NCBI RefSeq assembly: GCF_000494755.1
Contig: NC_022657.1
Span: forward strand, 7,966,001-8,030,000
Direction of reading: 5' to 3'
DNA from: Amorphoplanes friuliensis DSM 7358
Lineage (GTDB): Bacteria > Actinomycetota > Actinomycetes > Mycobacteriales > Micromonosporaceae
Length of the DNA: 64,000 nucleotides
The position numbers and the translations under genes are program-made. Under the pieces are notes generated by a model. That model searched no databases and had not been told where the DNA came from. It was given only the letters and a program-made list of their open reading frames with translations. Shown here in pieces: positions 8,094 through 16,511 of the stretch. The first letter of the stretch is position 1. Each line of letters opens with the position of its first letter.

Positions 8094-9268
8094 CCGATCT
8101 GGCTCAGCGCACCACCCGCCGGGCTCCGTCGCTGGCCGCGACGCTGCTGCTGCGGTGTGCGCTCTACCTCGGACCACTGAGCGTGGCGGTCGCCGGCGTA
8201 CGCCCACTCGGCGCCACCCCGTGGCAGGTCTCCATCGGCACGCTGATCCTCGGCTGGAGTGCCGCACAAGCGCTCGCCGGTGCCGGTACGACCGTCGCGC
8301 GCCGCCGGGGCAGCAGTGCGGGCGCCCGCGTGGTCGGTGCGGGCTTCGCCGCCGCCACGGTGCTGTGGTCGGCGCTGATCCTGCTCGCCCCGGCGGAGCT
8401 GACCGGTACCGATCGGGCCACGGCGCTGGCGGTCGGCATCGGTGGTCTGGCCACGCTGGCGACCGTGACGGCCGCGCTGGTGACCCACACCGAGGCCGCG
8501 GTGATCCGGTGGAGCCTGCCGTGCTGGCTGCTGGCCGCGGTGAGCCTCGCCGGGTCCCTCGGCGACACGCTCGCCGATCGTGTGCCCGTTCTGCTGCTGC
8601 TCCCGATCGCGATCGCCGCCGCCGCGACCCGCGCGTTCCGCCCCGCCCTCGGTCGCACCGCCACGGTCGGCCTGTGCGCCGCCGACCTGCGTGGCACCGC
8701 CGGACGGCTGCTGCTCGGCGCGGGCCAGGCCGGCTGCGCCGCGCTGCTCTGGCGGGCCGGGCCACCCGCGGCGACCTCACCGGCCGTGCTGCCGCTGCTC
8801 GCCGCCGCACCCGTGCTCGAGGCGCTGATCGGCTGGCACCGGCGTCAGGTCCAGGCCGGACTCGACGTGGCCGAGAGCGACGAGGAGTTCCGCGAGCACG
8901 TCGGCGGCGTCACCCTCGTGACCGTGGCCGCACTGCTGCCGCCGCTCGCCGCCGGTCTCGCCCTGTCGCTGGGTGCGTACCAGTTGCCGGGCGGCATCGA
9001 GGGCGCCCGCGAGGTCGTGCTGGCGCTCGCCGGCGGGATCCTGCTCAGCGGTGTCCTCGCCATCACCCTGCTGCTCGCCGCGCACGGCCGGACGGCCGTC
9101 GCGGCGCTCCTCGCCGTCGCACCGCCGCTCGCCGCGGTCGCGACGCCCCTGGTCCCGGTGCTGCCACCGGACCCGCTGCCCACCGTCGTCGCCATCCTGG
9201 CGGCGACCCACCTCGTCGGCCTGCTGACCGTCGCACAAACCGCCGCAGACCCCCGGAGGACGCCGTGA
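8090..9268 (+). CDS. Polytopic membrane protein, PelG-like by position
   Basis: 392 aa, about 10-12 hydrophobic segments spread over the whole length, Ala/Leu rich, with no soluble domain. One hydrophilic loop (GWHRRQVQAGLDVAESDEE, about residues 247-265) follows a segment ending in APVLEALI; this loosely recalls the acidic/His loop of PelG but is not proof. It lies between a PelF-like transferase and a spherulin-like glycosidase, overlapping both (ATGA and GTGA). By analogy with pelF-pelG pairs it could form the export channel of the polymer. That role is inference; a plain membrane protein of unknown function is the alternative. Confidence 0.7.
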   Translation: MTDLAQRTTRRAPSLAATLLLRCALYLGPLSVAVAGVRPLGATPWQVSIGTLILGWSAAQALAGAGTTVARRRGSSAGARVVGAGFAAATVLWSALILLAPAELTGTDRATALAVGIGGLATLATVTAALVTHTEAAVIRWSLPCWLLAAVSLAGSLGDTLADRVPVLLLLPIAIAAAATRAFRPALGRTATVGLCAADLRGTAGRLLLGAGQAGCAALLWRAGPPAATSPAVLPLLAAAPVLEALIGWHRRQVQAGLDVAESDEEFREHVGGVTLVTVAALLPPLAAGLALSLGAYQLPGGIEGAREVVLALAGGILLSGVLAITLLLAAHGRTAVAALLAVAPPLAAVATPLVPVLPPDPLPTVVAILAATHLVGLLTVAQTAADPRRTP

Positions 9269-9852
9269 AGACCCTGTTCCCCCCGTACGCGCAACCGTCG
9301 CCCGAGCTCGCCCTCGACGCCGACACCTGGGTCGTCCAGGAACGGCCGGGGCCGCGCCGGTCCACCCACCAGGTGCTGGGCAAGGTCGACCTGGACTGGG
9401 GCGGGCGTTCGCTCGCCGACGTGCTCGCCGACGTGGACGCCTGGCGCGAGGACGGCGCCGAGGGGCTCTTCCTCGACCGGGCACCGGCCGGGTCGGGCGG
9501 CGTGGGACCGGTGGCGCTGACCGTCCGCCTCGCCGCGCGGCGCGGGCTGCACCGGGTCGTGCTCAACCCCGGCGTCCCGACGCACCCGCTCTACCGCGAG
9601 CTGGGCGTCCGCATCTGTACGTTCGACGGCCCGTGGTCGGCGTACCAGGGCTGGGCCGGTGACGGGGTGCGACCCGGCGACGGCCACCTCGTCCACGGGG
9701 TGCCGACGCCGCTGCTGACCGCCGCACGCCGGCTGATGGGCCGTCGTGGTGCGGGCTTCGGGCTGGCCACCGACGCCAGCCCCGCCCTCAGCGCAGTGGC
9801 TGCCGGGGGCGCGGCTGGCAGCGCGGACAGCTGTAGGACGAGCGGTTCATGA
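9265..9852 (+). CDS. Spherulation-specific family 4 (GH135-like) protein
   Basis: 195 aa from GTG at 9265, with GGAGGA 5 nt upstream and the stop of the previous gene overlapping the start. The fold looks like a small TIM barrel: DGAEGLFLDRAP, then RGLHRVVLNPG and YRELGVRICTFDGPW. These match the spherulin-4/GH135 signature, where an Asp, an Asn and a Glu are conserved; here the third position appears to be Asp instead of Glu. GH135 members such as fungal Sph3 cut galactosamine-containing polymers chemically close to Pel. No signal peptide is seen. The last 65 bp run antisense into the end of mutM, so the final 20 or so residues may be unselected read-through. Confidence 0.72.
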   Translation: MKTLFPPYAQPSPELALDADTWVVQERPGPRRSTHQVLGKVDLDWGGRSLADVLADVDAWREDGAEGLFLDRAPAGSGGVGPVALTVRLAARRGLHRVVLNPGVPTHPLYRELGVRICTFDGPWSAYQGWAGDGVRPGDGHLVHGVPTPLLTAARRLMGRRGAGFGLATDASPALSAVAAGGAAGSADSCRTSGS

Positions 9853-10642
9853 ACTGCTCGCGGCGCATGATCGTGCCGCAGCGGTGACACGGCTGCCCCT
9901 CACGCCCGTACGCGTTCAGTGACCGGTCGAAGTAGCCGCTCTGCCCGTTGACGTTGACGTAGAGCGCGTCGAAACTCGTGCCGCCGGCCACGATCGCCTC
10001 GCCCAGCACGTCTCGCACGTGGCCGAGCAGCCGGCGCACGGCCGGTTTGGTGAGCGCGTCCGTCGCGCGGGCGCCGTGCAACTGCGCCCGCCACAGCGCC
10101 TCGTCCGCGTAGATGTTGCCGATCCCGGAGATCAGGGTCTGGTCGAGCAGCGCCCGCTTCACCTCGGTGTGCTTGCGCCGCAGGGCAGCCACGAACTGCT
10201 CATCGTCGAAGAGCGGGTCCATCGGGTCCCGCGCGATGTGCGCGATCTCCGCCGGCAGCTCGGCGCCGTCCTCGGAGACCGACAGACCGCCGAACGTGCG
10301 CTGGTCGACGAACCGCAGCTGCGGGCCGTTGTCGTCGAAGGTGAACCGGACCCGAAGGTGCAGCTCGTCCTCCGCCTCGGCCGGCTGCATGAGCAGCTGC
10401 CCGCTCATGCCGAGGTGCGCGATGATCGCGTCTCCGGAGTCGAGCGGCAGCCAGAGATATTTGCCGCGGCGGGCCACGCCGGTGATCGAGCGGCCGGCCA
10501 GGATCGCGGCGAAGTGCACGTCACCGGGCACGTGGCGGCGGATGGCCCGGGGGTGGCGCACCTCGACGGTGCTGATGCGCCGGCCGGTCACCCACTTCGC
10601 GAGTCCTTCGCGGACGGTCTCGACCTCGGGAAGTTCAGGCAC
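9788..10642 (-). CDS. mutM: Formamidopyrimidine-DNA glycosylase (Fpg/MutM)
   Basis: 284 aa. GTG start, then PELPEVETVREGL, so the catalytic Pro and Glu follow the initiator directly. The helix-two-turn-helix region includes SGIGNIYADEALW, with the conserved Lys near KRALLDQ. A C-terminal zinc finger (CHRCG ... CPRC) is intact. It removes 8-oxoguanine and related oxidised purines and nicks the strand. It is the last gene of the long minus-strand run from rsmD, 22 nt after the PIG-V-like gene. Confidence 0.95.
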   Translation of the reverse strand: MPELPEVETVREGLAKWVTGRRISTVEVRHPRAIRRHVPGDVHFAAILAGRSITGVARRGKYLWLPLDSGDAIIAHLGMSGQLLMQPAEAEDELHLRVRFTFDDNGPQLRFVDQRTFGGLSVSEDGAELPAEIAHIARDPMDPLFDDEQFVAALRRKHTEVKRALLDQTLISGIGNIYADEALWRAQLHGARATDALTKPAVRRLLGHVRDVLGEAIVAGGTSFDALYVNVNGQSGYFDRSLNAYGREGQPCHRCGTIMRREQFMNRSSYSCPRCQPRPRQPLR

Positions 10643-10664
10643 AGGGGGTCCTTACAGGTCCGTG

Positions 10665-11843
10665 TCAGATCGTGTACGGCCAGACGGCCACCAGGTAGGC
10701 GCCGTACCAGAGTCCGAACGCGGCCCACGCGGCGATCGCGAGCACCGCGACCCGGGGACGGGCCCGGGCGGCAGCGACCACGCTGGGCAGCAGCGTCAAC
10801 AGTACGGGCAGCAGCAGCCGCGGTTTGGAGTGGTAGAACCCCGCCTGCCCGTACGCGAGCACCATCGCGACGAGGCCGTAGACCGCGAGGGGCAGCCACG
10901 GGCGGCCGGCCAGGGCGACCCAGGCCGCGGCCACGGCGGCGAGCAGGATGAGCGCGACACTCATCGGCACCCAGCCCTCGCCGAGGGTCAGCGTCGAGCC
11001 GAGGAAGGACAGGGTGCTCGCCCCGAAGTCGAAGGACGTGCCCCAGCCCGCAGTCTGGATCTTGAACCACGCCTCGGGGTCACCGACCCGCCAGGCGACC
11101 CAGCCCAGGTAGGCCGGCACACCGGCCAGCGCCACGGCCGCGGCGGCCAGCGGCGGCCACTTCTTCGACGGGTCACGCCGGACCGCGAGGATCGCCGCCA
11201 CCGCCAGCGCCACCGCGGCGGCCGCACCGGTCGGACGGGTCAGTGCGGCACCCAGTCCGAGCAGGCCGGCGGCCCACCAGACCTGCCGGTGCGCGGCCAC
11301 GAACATCCCGGCGACCAGGGCGAGGAAGAGGCTCTCCGAATAGGCCATCGAGAGCACCACCGACATCGGGGCGGCGCAGCAGATGGCGACCAGCGCCCAG
11401 CCCGCGCGACGGCCGTACAGGCTGGTGCCGAGCAGGTGCAGGGCGACGGCCGCGCCGATCGAGGCGAGCCAGCTCACGGTGATCGCGGCGAAGCCCGGCT
11501 CGAGACCGAGCGTCGACAGGCCCCGGATCAGCATCGGATAGAGCGGGAAGAACGCCAGCTCGTTGCCCTGCAGCGTGCCGTCGGCGCCGTAGGTGTAGCC
11601 GGACGGATACCCCTCGGCGACCCGCAGGAACCAGCCGCCGTCCCAGAGCAGCAGGTTGGCGCGCAGCCCGAGCGGTTCCTCGGTGGCGCGGTCCAGCCCG
11701 ACCAGCAGGAGCAGCTGGACCACCCGTGTCAGGGCCAGGATGCCGACCGCGAGGCCGACACCGTGCCACCGGCCCGCCCTGTCCCACAGCCGCCCGGCGA
11801 CGGTGGGCGCCTCGGCACCGGCCTCCTCAGCCGTCACACTCAC
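10665..11843 (-). CDS. Multi-pass membrane glycosyltransferase, PIG-V/mannosyltransferase-like
   Basis: 392 aa from GTG at 11843, which overlaps the rnc stop (GTGA). About 10 transmembrane segments. A luminal-type first loop holds LLWDGGWFLRVAEGYPSGY, and FFPLYPMLIRGLS follows; the Trp-Asp pair and the FPLYP motif are seen in the PIG-V/GPI mannosyltransferase 2-like GT-C family. In actinobacteria such enzymes probably use polyprenyl-phosphate mannose to modify lipids or exported proteins. The acceptor is unknown. Placement between rnc and mutM suggests cotranscription with housekeeping genes, not a shared function. Confidence 0.75.
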   Translation of the reverse strand: MSVTAEEAGAEAPTVAGRLWDRAGRWHGVGLAVGILALTRVVQLLLLVGLDRATEEPLGLRANLLLWDGGWFLRVAEGYPSGYTYGADGTLQGNELAFFPLYPMLIRGLSTLGLEPGFAAITVSWLASIGAAVALHLLGTSLYGRRAGWALVAICCAAPMSVVLSMAYSESLFLALVAGMFVAAHRQVWWAAGLLGLGAALTRPTGAAAAVALAVAAILAVRRDPSKKWPPLAAAAVALAGVPAYLGWVAWRVGDPEAWFKIQTAGWGTSFDFGASTLSFLGSTLTLGEGWVPMSVALILLAAVAAAWVALAGRPWLPLAVYGLVAMVLAYGQAGFYHSKPRLLLPVLLTLLPSVVAAARARPRVAVLAIAAWAAFGLWYGAYLVAVWPYTI

Positions 11844-12625
11844 CGGCCGGCGGCCTCGGGCAGCTCGGTGTGGCCGCCACCGGCCACCGCAGGCGGCGGG
11901 GTCTCCGCCTCGGCCCGCTCGGTGAGGGTGCGCCACGCCGCCGCGGCCGCCCGCTGCTCGGCCTGCTTCTTGCTGCGCCCGTCCGAGCCGCCGTAGCGCT
12001 CACCGGCGACGACGACCCAGGCCGTGAACGTCTTCGCGTGGTCCGGCCCGGCGTCGTCGATCACGTAGTCGGGCACACCCAGGCCCAGCGCCGCGGTCAG
12101 CTCCTGCAGGCTCGTCTTCCAGTCCAGTGCCGCGCCGCGCCCGGCCGACTCCGCCATCAGCGGGTCGAAGAGCCGGTGGATCACCTCGCCGGCCATGTCC
12201 AGCCCGTGCTCCAGGTAGATCGCGCCGAGCAGGGCCTCCAGCGTGTCGGCCAGGATGCTCGCCTTGTCACGGCCACCGGTCGTCTCCTCACCCTTACCGA
12301 GCAGGAGGTGCGGACCCAGACCCGCAGGCCCGAGCGTACGGGCGACGTCGGCGAGCGCGTGCATGTTGACCACACTCGCCCGCAGCTTCGCCAGCTGACC
12401 CTCGGGCAGGTCGGGGTGGTTGTGGAAGAGCGCCGAAGTGATCACGACACCCAGCACCGAGTCGCCCAGGAACTCCAGCCGCTCGTTGGTCGGCAGCCCA
12501 CCGTTCTCGTACGCGTAGGAGCGGTGCGTGAGGGCGCGCTCGAGCAGGCCGGGCTCGAACGGGATGCCGAACGCCTCCTCCAGAGGTTCGGTCGAGGGCC
12601 GCCGGCGCTTGTCACTGATGCTCAT
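11840..12625 (-). CDS. rnc: Ribonuclease III
   Basis: 261 aa. The signature NERLEFLGDSVLG lies near residues 47-59, and the second catalytic acidic cluster DTLEALLGAIYLE near 125-138. A double-stranded RNA-binding domain follows (DWKTSLQELTAALG ... KKQAEQRAAAAAW). It processes rRNA precursors and structured mRNAs. The ATG overlaps the plsX stop (ATGA). A 25-residue Pro/Ala-rich tail follows the binding domain. Confidence 0.96.
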   Translation of the reverse strand: MSISDKRRRPSTEPLEEAFGIPFEPGLLERALTHRSYAYENGGLPTNERLEFLGDSVLGVVITSALFHNHPDLPEGQLAKLRASVVNMHALADVARTLGPAGLGPHLLLGKGEETTGGRDKASILADTLEALLGAIYLEHGLDMAGEVIHRLFDPLMAESAGRGAALDWKTSLQELTAALGLGVPDYVIDDAGPDHAKTFTAWVVVAGERYGGSDGRSKKQAEQRAAAAAWRTLTERAEAETPPPAVAGGGHTELPEAAGR

Positions 12626-13683
12626 GAACCACCTCTGGGGTCTTCGTGCGCTGGTACCTGTGACTGGATCAGGTCCGCGATGACCGGCACCGCGGCACGG
12701 CGGTGCAGATCGGCGGCGAGGGCGATCCCGGCGGCGACGTCCTCGCCGGTGGCAGCGCCGTGGCAGACGACAACGGTGCCGCCGACGCCGAGCAGGATGG
12801 CGGCCCGGGGCGGCACGTCGCCGTCGTTCGGGGGACGGATCAGCGCGTACGCCGTCTCGAGCCCCTTGAGCAGGACGTTGCCGGTGAAGCCGTCGGTCAC
12901 CACGACGTCGGCCTTGGCGCCGGTCACCACGTCGTTGCCCTCGACGAGCCCGACGTACCGGGCGCCGGCGGGCAGCTGGAGGCCGGCGAGCACCGCGGGG
13001 GCGGTCCGGCGCAGGCGGTCACCCTTGCCCCGCTCGGTGCCGATGGTGAGCAGCCCGACCCGGGGTGCGGCGACCTCGTGCACGATCGACGCGTACGCGG
13101 CGCCGAGCCGGGCGTGCATGGCCAGGGTGAGCTCGTCGGGGTCGACGGAGGAACCCACGTCGAGCAGGACGAGACGACCGGCGGCGGTGGGCAGCACCGC
13201 GGCCAGTGGGGGACGGCGCACGCCGGGCCAGCGCCCGAGCCCGAGCGCGGCCGAGGTGACGGTGGCACCGGTGTTGCCGGCGGAGACGACCGCGTCGGCG
13301 TGCCCCTGGGCGACGGCGAGTATGGCCGTACGCACCCCGGACTCGACCCGGCTGACGTCGTGCTCGCCGGGGCCCGCGGGTGCGGTGATGGTGCCGACCC
13401 GATGCCGAGCTTCCGGATCGAGGGCAGCAAGAAGCGCGTCGGCGGCCTCGACGGGGCCGACAAGAAGCAGCTGGAGGGCCGGATCGGCCTGGCTGGCGCG
13501 CAGAGCGCCGTCAACCACGACGGCGGGAGCATGGTCCCCGCCGAGGAGGTCGACGGCGATCCGCGCGATGCCCGGTTCCGGTGCAGCCTCGGCCGAGAGA
13601 TCTCGGCCGGACTGTTCCGGAGCCCGGGCACCGGACGTTCGCCGCCGCTCAGGTGCGACCCGCCCGTAGACCGGGCTAGTCAC
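12622..13683 (-). CDS. plsX: Phosphate acyltransferase PlsX
   Basis: 353 aa from GTG at 13683. A poorly conserved, basic N-terminal extension of about 38 residues precedes the family start IARIAVDLLGGDHAP. Further conserved segments are VSAGNTGAT, LLDVGSSVD and VVTDGFTGNVLLKGLE. PlsX converts acyl-ACP to acyl-phosphate for phospholipid synthesis. The gene begins 10 nt after rpmF, the classic rpmF-plsX arrangement. A start nearer the conserved block cannot be excluded. Confidence 0.94.
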   Translation of the reverse strand: MTSPVYGRVAPERRRTSGARAPEQSGRDLSAEAAPEPGIARIAVDLLGGDHAPAVVVDGALRASQADPALQLLLVGPVEAADALLAALDPEARHRVGTITAPAGPGEHDVSRVESGVRTAILAVAQGHADAVVSAGNTGATVTSAALGLGRWPGVRRPPLAAVLPTAAGRLVLLDVGSSVDPDELTLAMHARLGAAYASIVHEVAAPRVGLLTIGTERGKGDRLRRTAPAVLAGLQLPAGARYVGLVEGNDVVTGAKADVVVTDGFTGNVLLKGLETAYALIRPPNDGDVPPRAAILLGVGGTVVVCHGAATGEDVAAGIALAADLHRRAAVPVIADLIQSQVPAHEDPRGGS

Positions 13684-13693
13684 TCCGTGGTGC

Positions 13694-13867
13694 TCAGACC
13701 TCGAGGACCTGACGGCCGTTGTAGGTGCCGCAGACGCCGCAAGCGGTGTGCGGCAGCTTCGGCGACTTGCACTGGGGGCAGGCCACGGTCGAGACCGCGG
13801 TCGCTTTCCAGTTCGCCCGGCGAGACCGGGTGTTGCTGCGCGACATCTTGCGCTTCGGGACGGCCAC
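13694..13867 (-). CDS. rpmF: 50S ribosomal protein L32
   Basis: 57 aa from GTG at 13867, with GAGGAG about 9 nt upstream. The sequence begins AVPKRKMSRSNTRSRRA and has the zinc-binding pairs CPQC and CGVC, so this is the zinc-containing form. It lies between DUF177 and plsX as in most bacteria. Confidence 0.96.
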   Translation of the reverse strand: MAVPKRKMSRSNTRSRRANWKATAVSTVACPQCKSPKLPHTACGVCGTYNGRQVLEV

Positions 13868-13879
13868 GGTACCTACTCC

Positions 13880-14440
13880 TCAGTTTTCCGAAAGATTGCG
13901 CAAAGCGGCCCAGCGGGGATCGACGTCGTCGTGGCTGTGGTCAGCCGGTAGATCGTCGAGATGCACCCCGCACTCGGGGCACAACCCTGGGCAGTCCGGC
14001 CGGCAGACCGGATTGGTCGGCAGCGTGAGCACCACCGCGTCCCTTACCGCCGGCTCCAGGTCGAACAGGTCGCCCTGCATCCGGCCCACCTCGTCCTCGT
14101 CCGTCGTCTCCTCCGTGGTGCTGTCCGCGTAGGCGAAGAGCTCCGCGATCTCGACGTCGAACTTCTGGTCGATCTCGTTCAGGCAGCGGCCGCACTCGCC
14201 GGAGAGCGAACCACGGACACTGCCGCTGACGTACACACCCTCGGAGACCGACGTCAGGCTCAGATCGAGCTCGAGGTCGGATCCCGTGGGCACCGAGACC
14301 AACTCCAGACCGAGGTCCGCGGGTGCCGGCACCACCCTTTTCAGGGCACGCGTCGCCCCGGGCTGGCGCGGGAGTTTCGTCGTGTCGACGACCAGCGGCT
14401 GCCTGGGATCGAGGTGTTTCTGCGTTTGCTTGGGCATCAT
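13880..14440 (-). CDS. DUF177/YceD family protein
   Basis: 186 aa. The central domain has GECGRCL, and the C-terminal half has CRPDCPGLCPECG, a probable metal-binding cluster, followed by acidic residues and the conserved DPRWAALRNL end. YceD/DUF177 proteins are linked with 23S rRNA processing and almost always precede rpmF, as here (12 nt). Two Met codons start the ORF; the first is used. Confidence 0.9.
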   Translation of the reverse strand: MMPKQTQKHLDPRQPLVVDTTKLPRQPGATRALKRVVPAPADLGLELVSVPTGSDLELDLSLTSVSEGVYVSGSVRGSLSGECGRCLNEIDQKFDVEIAELFAYADSTTEETTDEDEVGRMQGDLFDLEPAVRDAVVLTLPTNPVCRPDCPGLCPECGVHLDDLPADHSHDDVDPRWAALRNLSEN

Positions 14441-14518
14441 GAATCCTCAGCCTGTAGGTAGGCCGACAGGAAAGGTTACCTGAGCAGCGGGCCCATCGTC
14501 GAATCGGGTGGGGACGTC

Positions 14519-15016
14519 TCAGAAGGGCAGCGGCCGCTCGTGGTCCTCACCCTGGAAGGTACCGATCTCGCGCAGCGCGTGCATCTTGTCGCGGCCTCGC
14601 TCTATCGATCCCAGTGCCCTGGTCAGGAACTGTTCGAAGTTGGCCAGCGCGGTGTCGACGTAGTCGTCGACCTCCTCGCGGAGCCGCTGCGCCTCGGCCC
14701 GCGCCTCGGCGATGATCCGGGCACCCTCGTGCTCGGCCGAGACGGTGATCTCGTTGACCGACACGAGCCGGGCGTGCTCCGTCTCACCCTCACCGATGAT
14801 CCGGTCGGCCTCACGCTTGCCCGCGTCGATGATCTTGTCGCGTTCCTCGAGCAGGGCCACCGCCCGGCGCAGGTCGCTCGGGAGTTCGGCGCGCAGCTCA
14901 TCCAGGATCGCGACCATCTCGCCGCGGTCGAACATGAAGTTGGTCCGGGACATCGGCACCGAGCGTGCCGTCTCCACCATGGAGATGATCTCGTCGATGC
15001 GGTCGAGCGGATCCAC
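14519..15016 (-). CDS. SepIVA/DivIVA-like coiled-coil cell division protein
   Basis: About 165 aa from GTG at 15016, which has AGGAG 10 nt upstream; an in-frame GTG at 15043 would add 9 residues but lacks a clear site. The protein is almost entirely helical with long coiled coils (ELPSDLRRAVALLEER, READRIIGEGE, EARAEAQRLREEVDDYVDTAL). Position between coaD and DUF177 and the DPLDRIDEI opening match the actinobacterial SepIVA-like family, linked to septum and polar growth in mycobacteria. A role at the division site is inference from that family. Confidence 0.75.
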   Translation of the reverse strand: MDPLDRIDEIISMVETARSVPMSRTNFMFDRGEMVAILDELRAELPSDLRRAVALLEERDKIIDAGKREADRIIGEGETEHARLVSVNEITVSAEHEGARIIAEARAEAQRLREEVDDYVDTALANFEQFLTRALGSIERGRDKMHALREIGTFQGEDHERPLPF

Positions 15017-15107
15017 CGGCGCCTCACTCCTGTCATCTCGCACTCACGCTGAGTGGTGCGATCACGTTACTGCCGTACCTGATGATGCAGCCGCAAAGGG
15101 CGCGCCG

Positions 15108-15587
15108 TCAGTTTTGCCGCAGTCGTGTCACCAGGCGTTCACCCACGAAGTCGGGAACGTACGAAGACGCGTCCCCGCCCCACTTGACCACGTCCTTGAC
15201 CAGACTGGAAGACAGGAACGAGTACAGCGGATTGGTGGGCATGAACAGTGTTTCCACGCCGGAGAGACCGATGTTCATCTGCGCCATCTGCAACTCGTAG
15301 TCGAAGTCGCTGACCGCGCGCAGTCCCTTGATGACCACTGCGGCACCCTGCGCCCGGCAGAAGTCGACCAGCAGGCCGTGGAAGGACTCGACCCGGACGT
15401 TGCCGTAGGAGGCCGTGGCCTGGCGCAACATCTCTATCCGCTCCTCGACCGTGAACAGCCCGGTCTTCGAGTGGTTGATCAGTACGCCGACGATGACCTC
15501 GTCGAAGAGCCGGCTGGCCCGGCCGACGATGTCGAGGTGGCCGTTGGTGACCGGATCGAAGGACCCGGGACAGACCGCGCGTCTCAT
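15108..15587 (-). CDS. coaD: Phosphopantetheine adenylyltransferase
   Basis: 159 aa from ATG at 15587, overlapping the rsmD stop (ATGA). It starts RRAVCPGSFDPVTNGHLDIVGRA, containing the nucleotide-binding T/HxGH-type motif, and later has the ISSSLVKD-like segment SFLSSSLVKDVVKWGG. It transfers AMP to 4'-phosphopantetheine in coenzyme A synthesis. Length and all motifs are standard. Confidence 0.96.
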   Translation of the reverse strand: MRRAVCPGSFDPVTNGHLDIVGRASRLFDEVIVGVLINHSKTGLFTVEERIEMLRQATASYGNVRVESFHGLLVDFCRAQGAAVVIKGLRAVSDFDYELQMAQMNIGLSGVETLFMPTNPLYSFLSSSLVKDVVKWGGDASSYVPDFVGERLVTRLRQN

Positions 15588-16159
15588 GATCGGCGACCGT
15601 ACCAAAGGGTGGTCTCGCCGTAGCGGCGACTGCGGTCCGCGGTGATGCCGTCGACCCAGCTCAGTGGCTGACCGCGGACGACCGTCCGGGTGGAGCGTTC
15701 GAAGGTCACGACTGCGTCCTCCGCGAGCCAGCCGTTGGAGACCAGCGCCTCCTGGACGGCCGTGATCTCGTCGTCACCCAGGGCGTACGGAGGATCCGCG
15801 AAGACCACGTCGAACGGGCCACCCTCGGGGGGTCCGGCGAGGACCTGAAGGACCTTTCCGGTGACCAGCCGGGCGGCATCACCGGCACGGAGAGTGACGA
15901 TGTTGTCCCGGACAGCACGCGCCGCCTTGGCGTCCGACTCCACTAGCAGAGCGTGTCCAGCACCTCGCGAGAGGGCCTCCAGACCGACTGCACCGGAACC
16001 GGCGTAAAGATCAACGAAGCGGGCGCCCTCCAGGTCCACCATGGTCCCGAGCGCGCTGAAGTAGGCCTCCCGCACCCGATCGGCGGTCGGGCGGGTCTGC
16101 GCGCCGGGCGGCGCAGCGAGCTTCCGGCCGCCGTGCACACCGGCGATGATCCTGGTCAT
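15584..16159 (-). CDS. rsmD: 16S rRNA (guanine966-N2)-methyltransferase RsmD
   Basis: 191 aa. Opens TRIIAGVHGGRKL; SAM motif VDLYAGSGAVGLEALSRGA, and the catalytic motif IV DPPY (FADPPYALGD), all typical of RsmD. GAGGG lies 3 nt before the ATG. In many actinobacteria recG lies directly upstream; here 5 kb with three surface-protein genes separates them. Confidence 0.95.
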   Translation of the reverse strand: MTRIIAGVHGGRKLAAPPGAQTRPTADRVREAYFSALGTMVDLEGARFVDLYAGSGAVGLEALSRGAGHALLVESDAKAARAVRDNIVTLRAGDAARLVTGKVLQVLAGPPEGGPFDVVFADPPYALGDDEITAVQEALVSNGWLAEDAVVTFERSTRTVVRGQPLSWVDGITADRSRRYGETTLWYGRRS

Positions 16160-16511
16160 GCGCCCTCATGGGGGTCGTCAGGTAGCACAGTGTGACGCTA
16201 CGCCACCAGGGTCGACCGGCCACTGCGGAGTGAACTTTTCCCCACCATGCGTCGACCCGTAACCACTCAGAGCATCGATGTCCTGCCTTTGCGTACAACG
16301 AAGATCTCAAATATGTATCAACGCGCTTAGGTGGGCCTACGACGTTTCTTAGATTCAGCGACTTGGCTATGGTCGGTCGGCCGCCGACGAAACGCTGTCG
16401 GCTCGACGATGCGGGGAGGCGTCGTCGCCGGCTTCAGTCGCCCTCATCGCCGCGACGCTTGCCGCCTTAGCTTTCCCGCGCCGTACCCCTCGATCCTCTA
16501 CAGGAGTAGGC
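16160..16511. other. Intergenic region with promoter and structured leader
   Basis: 352 bp between the divergent rsmD and the first LPXTG gene. It contains a possible -10 TATGGT (16368-16373) and a 45-nt two-hairpin element (16383-16427). The remaining 80 nt to the start are C-rich without a clear fold. Confidence 0.55.
16383..16427 (+). promoter_or_regulatory. Two-hairpin leader RNA element, copy 1
   Basis: Stem 1 is GCCGAC/GTCGGC (16383-16388 with 16397-16402, 8-nt loop). Stem 2 is CGACGATGC/GCGTCGTCG (16404-16412 with 16419-16427) with the purine loop GGGGAG. One pair in stem 2 is a T-G wobble where copy 2 has T-A. The element starts about 10 nt after a predicted -10 and ends 84 nt before the start codon. 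It may sense a signal, stabilise the mRNA or bind a protein; it is not a terminator. Confidence 0.6.

Noticed and set aside
6515..9484. Several minus-strand frames over the Pel-like genes
   Set aside because: Arg/Pro-rich translations without start signals, antisense to three coupled genes with coherent protein sequence.
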